Shown here one piece after another: positions 14,301 through 26,085 of a DNA stretch of 64,000 bases. The notes beneath the pieces were generated by a model. The model was not told the DNA's origin. It was given only the letters and a program-made list of their open reading frames with translations, and searched no databases. The stretch is from the NCBI RefSeq assembly GCF_041296385.1, contig NC_091015.1, positions 87,838,004 through 87,902,003 on the forward strand, read 5' to 3'. The stretch's first letter is position 1. Each line of letters opens with the position of its first letter. This DNA is from Aphelocoma coerulescens (lineage: Eukaryota; Chordata; Aves; Passeriformes; Corvidae). A program made the position numbers and the translations under genes.

Positions 14301-15239
14301 GTCTTGAATCACTAAGCTTAAGTTAGGTAGTTCTTTTACTCAATAGCACTTCTCATGTAATAATAATCTGGAGATGAGGTTAGAAAGGACTTGAAAAGGT
14401 CAATGAAATCTGTTTTATTTAAGATTTGTGTGCATCAGGCTTATGAGGAAAGAAGGCTCCAAGTGAGAGCTATAAGGTTTGCTTGCTCTGTGTGGACGAT
14501 TGCCCTATGAATTATCCTTAGCGATCCTGTAAAAGGGATAGTAACATAAGCTCTTACCCCTGACAGAAATGTGAGAAATATCACTGGGAAGTTTGTGTTT
14601 GATACTAAAAATATTGGGAGGAAAACCTTTTTCACCTCTGACTTAATAAGATTTGTGTGGTGAAGTACATATACTCTAGAGTTTTAATGTTTTGGGAGCT
14701 CAATATTTATTTTCTTTTCCTTGAAAGGAGGGGTATATGCAGCACATTATTTGACAACTCAGCATTAGCTAGCAGTGGTATCCTTGCAAGACATCCTGAG
14801 GTGAACTCCTGACATTTCTTAATGCTTCTTGAAAAAAAAGGCTGCTGTCTTTAAAGGAGAAGATTTTTGTGAAGTACCTTAAGCAAAAAGCTAAAAAGTA
14901 GGGGTAGCCACCCACTGTTTCTCAGCTTATTTTGATAGGACTGAGGAATGAGCTTTGCAGAAATCATGCAAAATATTGCCAAGCTGATCAAGATAGGTCT
15001 TATTTGTGGTGGTACTGTCATGCAATTAATGTCATGGTGTTTAAGTTTGAATTGGTCTTACTTAACCTTTGCAGTCCAGCCTAACTTGAATCTTAAAAAA
15101 GGAGAGCAAGTCCTCAAATTAATGTAGTGTGTGTTTCTGTGTTTTAGCAGTTGTAGAATTTTGAAATTTTTTTCCTTTGCCTTTTAAATAGGACTTAAGA
15201 CTTTTAATTTAATTGAATATTGTTACTAACACAGGTATA
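11361..15239. other. No gene recognised; possible conserved non-coding DNA
   Basis: I see no exon or repeat with confidence. The interval 12560-12960 has the texture of a conserved enhancer-like element: dense TAATTA, ATGCAAA-like and ATTA strings, and few homopolymers. That is only an impression. Confidence 0.4.
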
Positions 15240-16441
15240 TGACTTTGGAGTTATTTTTCCCATGGGATCCCTCACAATGCTGTGTGTTAATAGATAGAAA
15301 TGTTTTGATGAATGCCACTGTTTTGGCTTTTGCTGAGCAGTGCTGGCACAGCACCAGCACTGTCTCTTCACCAGTAGTCTGAGGGATGGACAAGATCTTG
15401 GGCCAGGTGTCTTGGGGTGACCTTATGATGTGTATCCCATATCGCTGCCTATGCCCAGAAATTAATTTCTGTGTCTTTCTATGCCTCTAAACTGAGCCTG
15501 AGAGGGAGAAGGAAAAAACTGAGCAAAACTTTTTCAGGGCAGTTTGCAGCTTGTTCAAGGTCACACAGAGATAGCAGGGTTTTTTTCCCAGCTGCAGCAG
15601 GGGAGCGAGGAAGCACCCAGCTTGCTGTTTTCCAGTCAGCTTTTGGCCAGTTGTTTCAGTTTCTTGTTCTCCGGAGAGAGAGAGACTGAGAGTTGGACTT
15701 TGCTTTTCCTTCTCTGGAATTCCGGATTTTCTCCCTTTTCTACTGGACTGCTTTCAACCTCAGAGCACACCGGGAGGACTTTCCATGGGGCACAGAGGGC
15801 CTGGCCCTGGGCCAAGCCCCAGCTCCGAGGAGACCAAAGGGAGGACTCTTAACACTTTCCCAGGTTTTTCCTCCACAGCGAAACATTTTATTATTTAGCC
15901 TTATTTTCCTTTTCCCGTGTGTTTGGTAAATAAATAGTTTTATCTCCTTCACTTTCCTTCGAGGAAAATTTATTTTTTCCTGAACCTGGGGAGGAAGGGG
16001 TGGTTGTGCCTTCTCTCAGAGGATATATTTCTAAATTTGGCCAAACCGGAACACAAGGACACGACCAGGTCACCTGATCCAGTTAGATCAGATATTCCAT
16101 AGCATATAATATCAACTCAAATACAAAAGTTAAGAAAAAGGAGGAGGAAGTGGGGAATTCCCTATTTACAATATTTGCCTTCCAGATCAGCTGCTACACA
16201 TTCTGAAGCCATGCTTCCTGGGAAGTGGATGCACATTGCTTGTTGGTGGGAAATAGTGAAAAACTTTCCTTTTTGTCTTTTTTGCATACATGTGACCATT
16301 GTTTAGTCAACTGCCTTTATCTTGATCCGCAAGAGGTTTTATCCATCTTATTTTCTCCCACCTCCCACGCAATGTCCTGCTGAGGATATGAGAGATAGGG
16401 TGGCCTGTTGGGCATTTGGTGTCCAGTCAAGATTAACATAC
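15240..16441 (+). mobile_element. Old avian ERVL-like LTR, split by a younger LTR
   Basis: Two pieces, about 15240-15407 and 16070-16441, read as the left and right parts of one LTR in plus orientation. The left piece has the 'gctgagcagtgctggcacagcacc' block. The right piece has 'gatattccatagcatataat', then 'tgggaagtg', then 'aactgcctttatct', and ends '...aagattaacata'. The same blocks occur in reverse complement in the LTR at 32181-32746, so both belong to one common avian family. The copy is heavily diverged, and its outer ends are approximate. It is interrupted by the element at 15408-16064. Confidence 0.65.
15408..16064 (+). mobile_element. LTR (657 bp) nested in the older LTR
   Basis: The element starts TGTCTTGGGG. 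A perfect 5-bp duplication, CCAGG at 15403-15407 and 16065-16069, defines its ends; the last two bases read GA instead of CA, presumably by mutation. AATAAA at 15929-15934 sets the plus orientation, with about 130 bp of U5 beyond it. It is moderately GC-rich compared with its surroundings. No internal retroviral sequence follows, so it is a solo LTR. The family is distinct from the other LTRs in the window. Confidence 0.7.
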
Positions 16442-19400
16442 CGCAGTTGCTATTTCACTTACCTGTTCTCTTGAAAGAGGAAAATTTGGGAAATTCTTCT
16501 AAAATTCTCAGGTTTTTCCTGTCCAAGATCTTTGGCGTTACTTTGATGAAGGCAAAAAATAAACTTGAAAGATTGGCTGCAGAGTCTAACAGACAATATG
16601 GTAGCACCAGTAAGCACACACTATTAAGCATATTATATATGTATAAAAATTTGAAATACTTTGAAGGAAAATTTTTGTTGTTTGGGGGTTTTTTAGTGTG
16701 AAACATGAATGTAATTATTAAAAAAAAAAATAATTGTTCTTAACATTTTTCTAAGCAAGATTTTTGCATGGTTATAGAAGCTTATCTGTAGTAGGAAGGA
16801 ACTTGTCATTCTGTAAATGTGATTTGTCCTCTGTATGAGATTTCTGCATTTAAAAGAAAAGTTACCAAGTGACGGGGCAATACAGTGGGTGAATTTCAAG
16901 AATTTTGTCCTTTAACAATTCCCAGAGAAGATAGTTTGGTATGGGTTTGTTTGTGGTTTGTTTTCTCTTTTTTTTTTTAATTGCTAAAAAAGCCCCATGA
17001 AACTGTCACAAAGTAGGGCCTGTTTTGAAACATACTTTGTGGTAATTTTTGGATCAAGAATATGGATTGGAATCAAATATAGCTGATTCCAAAAACTGAA
17101 TTTCAAGAGTAAGTCAGTGGTTTTTTTGCAAGTTCCAAGCATATGGAGGGAGGGAGCTAGCCGTGTGTCTGGGTCAATGCTGAAACAGTAGGAGTACATT
17201 TATGCTTAGAATTAACCACAGACTTGAAATTATTCACTGAACATGGGATTCTCTGTGGAATTTCACTAATAATTATTTCTAAAAAGCACAGGTACTTCAA
17301 CTTTCTGAACCACCTGTCAGCTAGATTAATAGCATCTTGGCAGCTGATTACAACCACCGGTATGTAGTGGCTACCAGATGAGCATTAATTTAGTTTTATA
17401 TTAAGCATGCAAAACAAGTAGAGAAAATATAATCATTTATTATTATAATAGTTCTAAGTTATAACCAGCTGCATGATTTATGCTTCAATTAAACTATGCA
17501 GCTTGTACAAAGTCTTCTTCCTGTATTAATCATGCAAACTGGTTCATTATTTATGACTAAAAAAAGCAGATGAGCCAGGGTTTTCAGTGACGATTGGGAA
17601 AGGTTTCATATTTGCAACACCCCCCATATTAAGCGTGGCAGGAAAGACAAAGTATTTAATATGAAGAAAAAATTTGATAGTGTAGAATTTCCTAGTTTTG
17701 AATTGTAATACTATCAATCTGCTGTTACTCTGTAAAATGAATTTTAATGATACTATCACTTACACCCCTCAAAGCCTGTAGATCCCTCAAAGTCAGTGAA
17801 GGTAGTTTGATTTTCTTTTTTTGTGTTTTCAATTTTGGTTGTGTTTGATAAACTATTCACTAAGAAAGACACAGTGAATGTCAGTGGACATGACAGCAAA
17901 GAGAACTACGGATAAAGCTAACAGCCTTACTTTCCGAGTCCATTTGCATCTCTTAGGTGTACTTGATTGAGCTGGTCTTGAGTAATAAAAATGTTTCAAG
18001 ATGGAAAATGTTCCTTCCACTTTACAGAAGTTCTGTTTATTTCCAGATATCTTGCAAACTATTAGGAAGATACAACTTTTCATTTTTTTCAGGGAGGAAA
18101 GGTAAAGTGCTGGATTACTGGGACTTTTTAAGCTCAAAATTATTAATTGGCACCTGTCCTGTTCTAATTTTGGCTTAGGACGACACCAGTTCTGTGAACT
18201 GTGTGAATACTCTGGGTACTTGGTGAATGGCTGTTTGCTAAAGTATTTCTCCTGCTTTGTGCCTCTTGAATTTATGTTAACCATAACAAAACTTTCCCTG
18301 AAGCCTGCATGTTTTGCCAAAAAAAAAAAAAAAAAAAAGGCAAAAAACCAAAACAAACAAACAAAACCCAAAAAAAACCCCCATAAAACAACCAAACTTG
18401 AGGTTCACATTAGATTACTTAACATGGAATAGATGGAGCAGATCGATCCAACCTACCTATTTTTTATAAAATTAAATAACTAAAAGTTTACATGGTAAAG
18501 TATAAGAATGGAGATCACAAATGAGCATAGCCTTATTTCTTCATCTCCCCCACACTGGGTTTTTTTCCTTCCCCTACCTGATTCTATTTTTTTCTTCTTT
18601 TCCCACCTTCAACTTTCATTTTCTTCATCTCCCACTCTTCTGTCTGTCTGGGGTGTCTTAAGCCCAATCGAGTGATTTCTGTTATGGTGAGAATAGTCTG
18701 TGAAATTGACTAAAAAGAATGAATTTTGTATGTTATCAAGCTGTAGTAATTTATTATAAAAGAAATGTGACATGTACTCAGAGTTATGACGTCAAAAATT
18801 CCTAATTTACTTGTTACAGTATTGCAGCTCAGTGAACAAACTCTGTAACTGAAAGTTCTGGAGCTTTTTCTGTTAGTTAAAAGAGATTTTTTTTCCCTAT
18901 TACAAGTAATTGAATAAATGTAATTAGGGAAGTAAAAAGCCTTTAGTAAAAGACAGTAATCTTTTCTTTGTTTTTACATCATCTAAATATCAATAAGTAC
19001 TAAATTTGGTGGCAAATGTTACAGGATCCAATATTAAAACTAAATTGAAGTTTAACTTGATTATATTATGGGAGACCTTCCTAGGGGAGTTAAGAGATAA
19101 AGTAGTGTGAAAACACTAGATTACTTCTACAGAACATTAAGCAATTCAGCATTTACACTGTGGAATTTTATTGCAGGAGTCTGGGTTAATTTGTGTTTTA
19201 CCCAAAATCGAATTTACTTAGACAAGAAATACCAAAACTTATAGGTCACCTGCACTTCTGGCATAAAGCAAGGGAGCAGGCTTTCCTACTGCTGAAAAGA
19301 GAAACACCAAACCCAGGAATGCCAGTTAACACATTATAAAGGTGTCTAGAAAGCAAATAAGGAACCGAAGGCTATGATTTTTGAACATGTAGCAATGGGG

Positions 19401-21819
19401 TGACATAGAGTAGAGGAAATGCAATGCCCTGTACTCAGAAGAAAATGTGACACCACCTAAGGTTGTATGTATATAATTGTTTCAGTGACTTCCCAAGCCT
19501 GTTGTGAGATGCGATCATGAAAGGTATAAAGTCTAAATAATTTTATATTAGTGTTGGTGAAAATCAATTGGCTTAGTCCATATGAATAGAATTGTGAATT
19601 CACACTAAACTGTTTTACAAGGCATTCACTTAGGTAGACTTCTATGTAAGAAGATATTCTTAGCTCATGTGAAAATACAGATTTTTCATGTTTCAGGCCA
19701 GTTAAATGAAACATGCAGTGCTTCAATACAAAGGCTCTAATGAATCTCAAATAAATGATTTAAATTCTGTAAGTACTAATTTGAATATGGGAAATATTAG
19801 AACAGATATTTTCTTCAGTAGCATCTGAAATACAGCTGCTGTAACTGCTGTACGTTATGTCCCAGAGAGAAATAGCTATCCCATTAGGAAACAGGAAAAA
19901 AAAAAAAAACGATGGAAAAGAAAATACTGCCTTTCACAAGATTGTGTGCATTTTGTAAACAGTTGAACCATACCTGGACCTTATCTAGAGCATGAATAGC
20001 AATCTGTTTCTTTGAGCTCATCCATAATCGAGAAGCTGAGAAGGAAAAAGCTCAGAAGTCACTCAGGCAGGTAGGGGTAATAGCAAAAGAGTTTTTGATA
20101 AAATATTTAGGGAATTGCATGAAGATGTTGAATGTGAACATACCTAGAAATAAGTTGCTGTTTTCAAAAATTGCAGCAGTGCATATTTCTGCATTTAAAA
20201 CATATATATCCAGTGAGACCCTATTGATATTTTGTGTATGTGTGTATGTATGTCTCTGATAAAATAATATGTTGTCTCAAAGTATAGGTAGAAATAGATT
20301 AAACAAATGTTTGGATTAATTAATTGCAAGTTCCTCATATATTGGGACCTGACATGTTTTGGGATAGAACATGTGAAGAATAGGATCCTTGGCATTGAAG
20401 AAAGGAATATCTTGGTTTCTTTTTGTTTGTCTTTCCATTTGAAGTAGATAAAAGAAAACTTGTGAAGAATAATTCTTAAGAGAAATTCTTAAGGATGACT
20501 GTTTTAATATAGTGTTAAGTCTTATTTCTCCCTGTATAGCATTATATTTTATTCATTAAATTTAACCATGAATAGAAATAATGAATTACAATAATCTTAG
20601 GTAATAAAGGTAGTAAATCATAGTCTAAGTTAAAACAAGAAAAAAACCTGACCAAACAACACCAGAAAGAAAAACCACCCCAAAACCCAAGCAAACAGGA
20701 GTTTTATTTTGTCTTTCCTAGGTTTTATAACTTTTTTTTAGTAGAATTTTTCTTTCTTGTTTGTTGCTGTTCATGTTTCTAATGTGTTTCCTTAAGTAGT
20801 CATTATTTGGCTAATGAAGTCAGTTAAATGTGTTTGGAGTTAGCAATGACTTTTTCCAAACACTTTTCTTTAAATTCTGCGATCTATCGATGTGATCAAA
20901 GAGCTGGAGGAAACAGCATACTGGTTTTCTGATGCATTTTCTTAGCACAGTATGCAGTTTCTGTTATCCTGTGATCAAAGACCACACAGTGAATGCCATA
21001 GTTATATGACTGCCCCCTGAGGGGAGAAATAAAAAAAGAGTGCTTATAAATTATGATTTTCATTGCAGCTTAGGGTTACTGATATTTGTGGTATTTGGAC
21101 AGAGTAAAACTTGCCTAAGTAAGACAAGAATTGTGAAGGCATCTCTTAGGGAAAGACATCTTGTAAATTAAGAGCCTGTGGCTTTATTTAACAAGCAAAT
21201 TCAGGAACATCAGAGTATCAAGAATATGTCAAATGACTTACGTAAGTTGCATACCATGATCAATTGTTTTTCATGTTTCAAATCTTAAAGGAAAAGGATG
21301 AAATGTGAAAACAATTAATTTAAACAGTTCTCTATGAAGCACTAGGAAAGTCTTTTTTTCTGCTGCAGACATGGAAGCTCTTGGCTAGTCATAGACTGCA
21401 AAATGACAGCACCTTTTCTCAAGATAAAGGACTGTATTATGAATGTATCCTCAAAATGTATCAACTCAGTCTTGCTGACTGCATCTGGAATATCTGATGT
21501 GTTTTTAGAAAAGACAAGCTATTTTGAGCAAAATAGCAAGTCACTTGTAGTTTGAAATAGGATCAATACCACTGTTTCTTTCCATTTTTTTGGCAGCTTA
21601 TGCTACATTTGAAGATTATCTGACATTTAATACAAGTTTTGAGTGCATTATCAAGATGTAAATATCTGCAATTGCATGAACATCTATTACATATATTTGT
21701 AATGTAGTTAATGATTATTTTAATTTTAATAATAAAATATTTAGTATTATGATTTCCAGTAGTCTTAAGTCTACAAAGTTACTAGGCCTAATCACTACAT
21801 GTTGTTCAAGTGAGATGTT
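16442..21819. other. No gene recognised
   Basis: No supported gene lies in this 5.4 kb. A 20-base poly-A at 18319-18338 followed by A/C-rich sequence to about 18380 accounts for the longest minus-strand open frame here. The stretch 17380-17560 is rich in ATGCAAA- and TAAT-type strings and might be conserved non-coding DNA, but I cannot test it. Confidence 0.5.
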
Positions 21820-22325
21820 CCAGTCCCTTTGTCATCTGTGAACCTTCATTTGATTCTTTCCAGTTTGTACATGTCCTTGCTGTACTAGGGAGAACCTGGA
21901 GGTCCCTTCTAACCCAGAACAGTCTGTGATTCTATGAAGTGGACACAGCACTCCAGATGCAGCCTCACCAGTGCAGAGTAGAGGTGAAGGATCAACTTCC
22001 TCTGCCTAGGAGCAACATTCTTCCTACTGCAGCCCAGGATGCCACTGGCCTGCTTTGCCAAAAGGACACAGTGCTAGCTCTTGTTCAACTTGGATGTACA
22101 AAAGCACCTTCAGGTCCTTCTTTCTGCCAAGCTACTTTACATTGGATGTCCCCCAGCTGATGCTGGTGTATAGGGTTCCTCTCCAGATGAATGTCTTGTT
22201 GAACTTTCTTTTGTTGGACTTAATTTGGTTCATGTCAGCCCAGTTCTCTAGCCTGTCCAGGTCCCTTTGGATAGCAACATGACCTCTGGCCTATCAGTCA
22301 TGCCTCTCAGTTTTGTGTGATTACC
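21820..22325 (-). repeat. CR1 LINE, antisense, interrupted by a second CR1
   Basis: Antisense CR1 blocks are visible: 'tgtccttgctgtactaggg', then, after an interruption, 'gtggacacagcactccagatg', 'cctcaccagtgcagagtagag', 'cagcccaggatgcca' and 'ctgtccaggtccctttggat'. The copy is minus-strand, old, and split at about 21892 by a plus-strand CR1 tail. Confidence 0.75.
21892..21937 (+). repeat. Nested CR1 3' tail (about 46 bp)
   Basis: 'ggaggtcccttctaaccc' followed by 'ctgtgattctatga' is a plus-strand CR1 3' terminus. It interrupts otherwise continuous antisense CR1 sequence on both sides. It is therefore a later, extremely 5'-truncated insertion. Confidence 0.7.
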
Positions 22326-22853
22326 AGACATCTGGTAATTCATGTGACTATGAGTCTTCCTTTGAATGCTGGGAATGCTATTAAGGAAATTTTAGGCATT
22401 GTTGTGTGTAGATTATAAAGATTGCTTAAATAAAAAGCCTGCTTGCAGTTGAATTGACAGAATAGTTGTAATATGTGGCTGTCAGATTCAGGTTTCAAAA
22501 TTTGTAATGCTTAGCTTCTAGTCTATTTTCTGGTTGGTCAGCTTGAGCGGATCTTAATGTGTTAATTTTAAGAACAGGGTTTTAAAATACCTTATAATAT
22601 GTCAGATTTGTAAACTATGTGCTTTACTAAATGGTTTTCTGTGCAATTTCAGTTTATTATCTTTCCCAAGAATACCCATAATCTAATTCTGTATGTAAAT
22701 GATTAGTTGCTAAATTATACACTAAGTAAATGTATTATAGCGGACAATGCCATCAGAGATGTCAGCTATGTCTGTGTCTCTTTTGTATCATCATTTTCTT
22801 TCTAAATCAAATTATGTCATCCAGCAGAGATGCCATTCTGAACCAACTGATCT

Positions 22854-22920
22854 AGCAGGGGGCTTAGAACAAGATAATCTTTAAGATCTCTTCCAACCCA
22901 AGCCTTTCTATGATTCTACA
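22854..22920 (+). repeat. CR1 LINE 3' tail
   Basis: This plus-strand CR1 end shows 'gataatctttaagatctcttccaaccc' in two recognisable blocks and finishes with 'tctatgattcta'. Only about 67 bp remain. Confidence 0.75.
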
Positions 22921-24799
22921 ATACTGTGAAATCTGCAAAGGTATTCAGTATAGGTTAGTTCCTTTTACTTTTGAATTTGTGTTGTAGAGTTGAGACATGT
23001 TGCTCACAATTTATGTTCTCATAGGGACTACACTTTTTTTTTAAGCTATATAACAGATCAGTGTGTTAATATTCACCAGTAACTTCTAGTACACCTTCCA
23101 TCTCCAAGGTGAAATCAGCAAGGTGAAACCATTTTGGTTTGAATATTGTTTAAATGGCAAAAACTGACTTAGGAAGGGGGAGAAGGTTGTCCTTTCAGAA
23201 CTACATGAAATCAGTTGTTTCTCGTTATATTGTGTATTATCACCTTGCTCAGAACCAGTAGGGAAGATGTCTTTTCATAGAAAATTGTGAATTAAGTTTG
23301 CCAGTGTAGTGCGACATTTCTGTAAACTACCAAATAATGGTTGCACAATGAAGTTTCTTTTGCTTTTGCTTCCAGTTATAAATCGTTCAGGCAGAGAAAA
23401 TATTATGTTTATTCTACTGTTTCATGTATTTGTATTGTGAGAGGGCATGCTGTTTAATCATTAGCTTTCTTACGTTTGCATGATATGATAGCCTGCTGTG
23501 TGGTGCTGCTTCCCTGGGCTTGATGCAGTCAGGGATGCATGCTTTGCGGGAAAAGCAGTTGTGAGAGCATAAAGGAAGTAACTTTACCCTCTGTAGAGCT
23601 GACTGTAACTGGTTGATTCAGTGAAGAATTCTTTGTGGGAAAATATTTGGTCAAAAAAAATGCATTTGACAGTACAATTTTGTGGAGATGTGTTTTAACA
23701 TTAACACTTTGGGATGACGTTTATGATTAATATAATTACTATATCAGCTATTCTTTCAAATGTTAATTCTGTTTCATTCCTACTCAGTTCTTCAATCCCA
23801 GGTAGGAGCTGGGTAACAGAAATGGTGAAGGACAAGTCACTCCAAGTGATAGCTTCCTGAAAAATTCTTCCTTTTGGGGCCTGCTTGATGTCAGTTTTCA
23901 AAGCAGTCTGATTTTTAGTAGGCTATGCTGTGTATTCTCTGGATACTCAAATAATTTACTGGGGACCTGAACAATAGTTTATGTCCCACTGACACAGTTG
24001 CCAAGGATTTTCACTCTGGGAGAGAAAAAAAACTAAATCAGGAGTTATTTGGAGCTAACATCCTCATCCAGCTGTGTTAAAGATAAAATGATTGCATTTA
24101 TTTAAAAGTGGAAATGGAGAAGTTATATAAATATAAAACATTTCGGAATGACTGCTGTAGTTAACTATAAGTTTTGATTACATGGGGATAATTTTTTCAT
24201 ATCTTTAGATGAACTATCTTTGCTCAGTGAGAAGGGTGAGAAGGTAAATTGAACTTCAGTGCTGTCATAAAATAGAATTCAGCAATCTGGTTTATTTTTA
24301 GTTACTATGATTGGGCAGCATGTCATAGCATGTGGGAAGGGAAGTAAATATTATTTGTTTGTTTCCATCTACCTAATGAATATTTTTTAACTAAATGCCT
24401 TAATTAGCACATCCTTGACCTTAGACACCTTTTCGGCTACAATCTTGTTCAAGATTCAGTATGTAGTTTTATGTTTTTATGTGTTGTTTTAACCAGATTC
24501 TACCACACTCCCTCATTTCTCATTTCATTAGCACATAGATACTTTCCTGAAAAATCTCGGAAAAACAGCCAGTGCATATTTACTTTAATGTAGTTCTGCA
24601 AGCATGTTGTGAGCCACTTGGGATCAAGCAAGCTGGTATACACAAAAGATGTATCATCATGGGTACATCCTGTATTTATTTTTTTGTGACTTGACAGTGT
24701 TGGGAAACCTGTGAATACTGCTGCCAGAGACTGAAATATTATGGTTTATGACTTAAACATTTTCATGAAGGACTTATAGCAAAACTGTATTACAAAAGC
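22921..24799. other. No gene recognised
   Basis: This is AT-rich DNA. I see no gene, RNA or recognisable repeat. Confidence 0.5.
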
Positions 24800-25560
24800 A
24801 TCAGAGAAGACTACCACACCCTGAATGGGGCTCTGAGAGGCCCTGGACCACTCGCTGGTGAAGATAAGATAAAGTAACTGGGGACATTCACGAGCACAAG
24901 CTTAACACCTCAGGAGTGGAGGCCACAGCCCAGGGCTATCAACTGCCAGGCACGCACAAAGGGTGGGGAGAGGACAGGCTTTGGGTGCGTGTTGGAAAAA
25001 CCTCTGGTGAGAGGCCCAGTGACCGCCCATCCTCCACTGCTCAGACCAGCTCAACTGAGGGGCCCCTTCACCCGGAGAGAAGCTGCAACCACATGAAAGA
25101 CAGAAGAGGGGGTGTCATGGCCCATCAAAGGCCCCCCCAAAGGTGTCCCCAGACCCTGCACCAGAGATGATGCAACAAACCCTCAGTGTTGCAAGGGACA
25201 GTGTGTCAAACTGACCCCCTGGAAGGGAGACCCATGGGCATTCCCACCTGGCCCAAAATGTATATTAATCCACGGGATTCTGTACTCTTCGGTGTGTGGC
25301 GGCATGTGGTGGCATGTGGTGGCATGGCATCGTGATGGGGAACCCTCACCACCAGAAGACCACATGAAGGGGAGCGATGAGATGTCCTTGGGACCCTCGG
25401 ATGGGTGATATGCTCCCACCTAACCCCTGTCACCTCTCCCTGTCCCCCCACCCCCCCTCCACACACTTCTTTCACTATTTCTTTCTTTCTTTTCTCGTTC
25501 TTTCTCTTTGCCTCTTTTACTATTAAATAAAATATACCAATTTTTTGGCACCAACATCTA
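24800..25560 (+). mobile_element. Probable LTR or ERV fragment, boundaries uncertain
   Basis: A block much richer in GC than its flanks contains a TATA-like string near 25260 (tgtatattaa) and an AATAAA polyadenylation signal at 25526-25531. Between them lie a run of 10-bp GGCATGTGGT units (about 25301-25326) and a C-rich/TTTC-rich tail. This order (promoter-like, R-like, polyadenylation signal) suggests an LTR in plus orientation. I could not find convincing TG/CA ends or a target duplication, so the limits are approximate and the family is unknown. Confidence 0.5.
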
Positions 25561-25921
25561 ACCTCATTTGGTTTTAATCTCATTTCTGGGAATATTTTGA
25601 ACCTTCAAAGTTCTTTCGAGTTTATACACAGAGACTTAATTTTCTTTGCTCTTCTGGGTTTAAACCAGATCACAACTGCCTTTAAGTTTCTCTTTGTAGT
25701 CTTCCCTCAAATGAACAAACAAAATCAAACAGAATGGACAGGATGGATGAAACACACAGAGATCCTATTCTAAAAGAGTTTGTTGCTTGTTAATGTCTTT
25801 CCATTTCTTTGAATATGGGGAGATGTATCAGCTGGTGACTGCGTTATCATTTTCTCATCCATATAAATGAATACATAGCAAGAATTAAGAGAAATTTCCA
25901 AACCAATAGATTGGTTTCAAA
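25561..25921. other. No gene recognised
   Basis: This is unrecognised spacer between an LTR-like block and a CR1 fragment. Confidence 0.45.
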
Positions 25922-26085
25922 TCATAGAACCATAGAATTGTTAAGGTTGGAAAAGACCTCTAAGATTATCAAGTCCTACAACACAGTCCAACAAGCACAG
26001 TCTTGTTCACCACTAAACCATATCCCCAGCTGCCATGTACACAAATTTTTGAACACTCCCAGGGATGGTGATCCCAGAACAGGGT
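25922..26085 (-). repeat. CR1 LINE 3' end, antisense
   Basis: It begins with a doubled reversed CR1 octamer (tcatagaaccatagaattg), followed by 'ttaaggttggaaaagacctc' and 'cactcccagggatggtgatc'. These are the standard antisense CR1 3' blocks. The copy lies on the minus strand and is 5'-truncated. Confidence 0.9.

Noticed and set aside
17853..18395. 180-codon minus-strand open frame
   Set aside because: Its N-terminal part is the translation of a poly-T/A-rich tract (runs of F and FF/FW), and the remainder has no recognisable domain.
25545..25562. Decayed tRNA-Lys primer site (TGGCACCAACATC) after the 24800-25540 LTR-like block
   Set aside because: It could be a CpG-decayed version of the Lys site, but it needs a deletion and several mismatches, and the LTR end before it is not clear.
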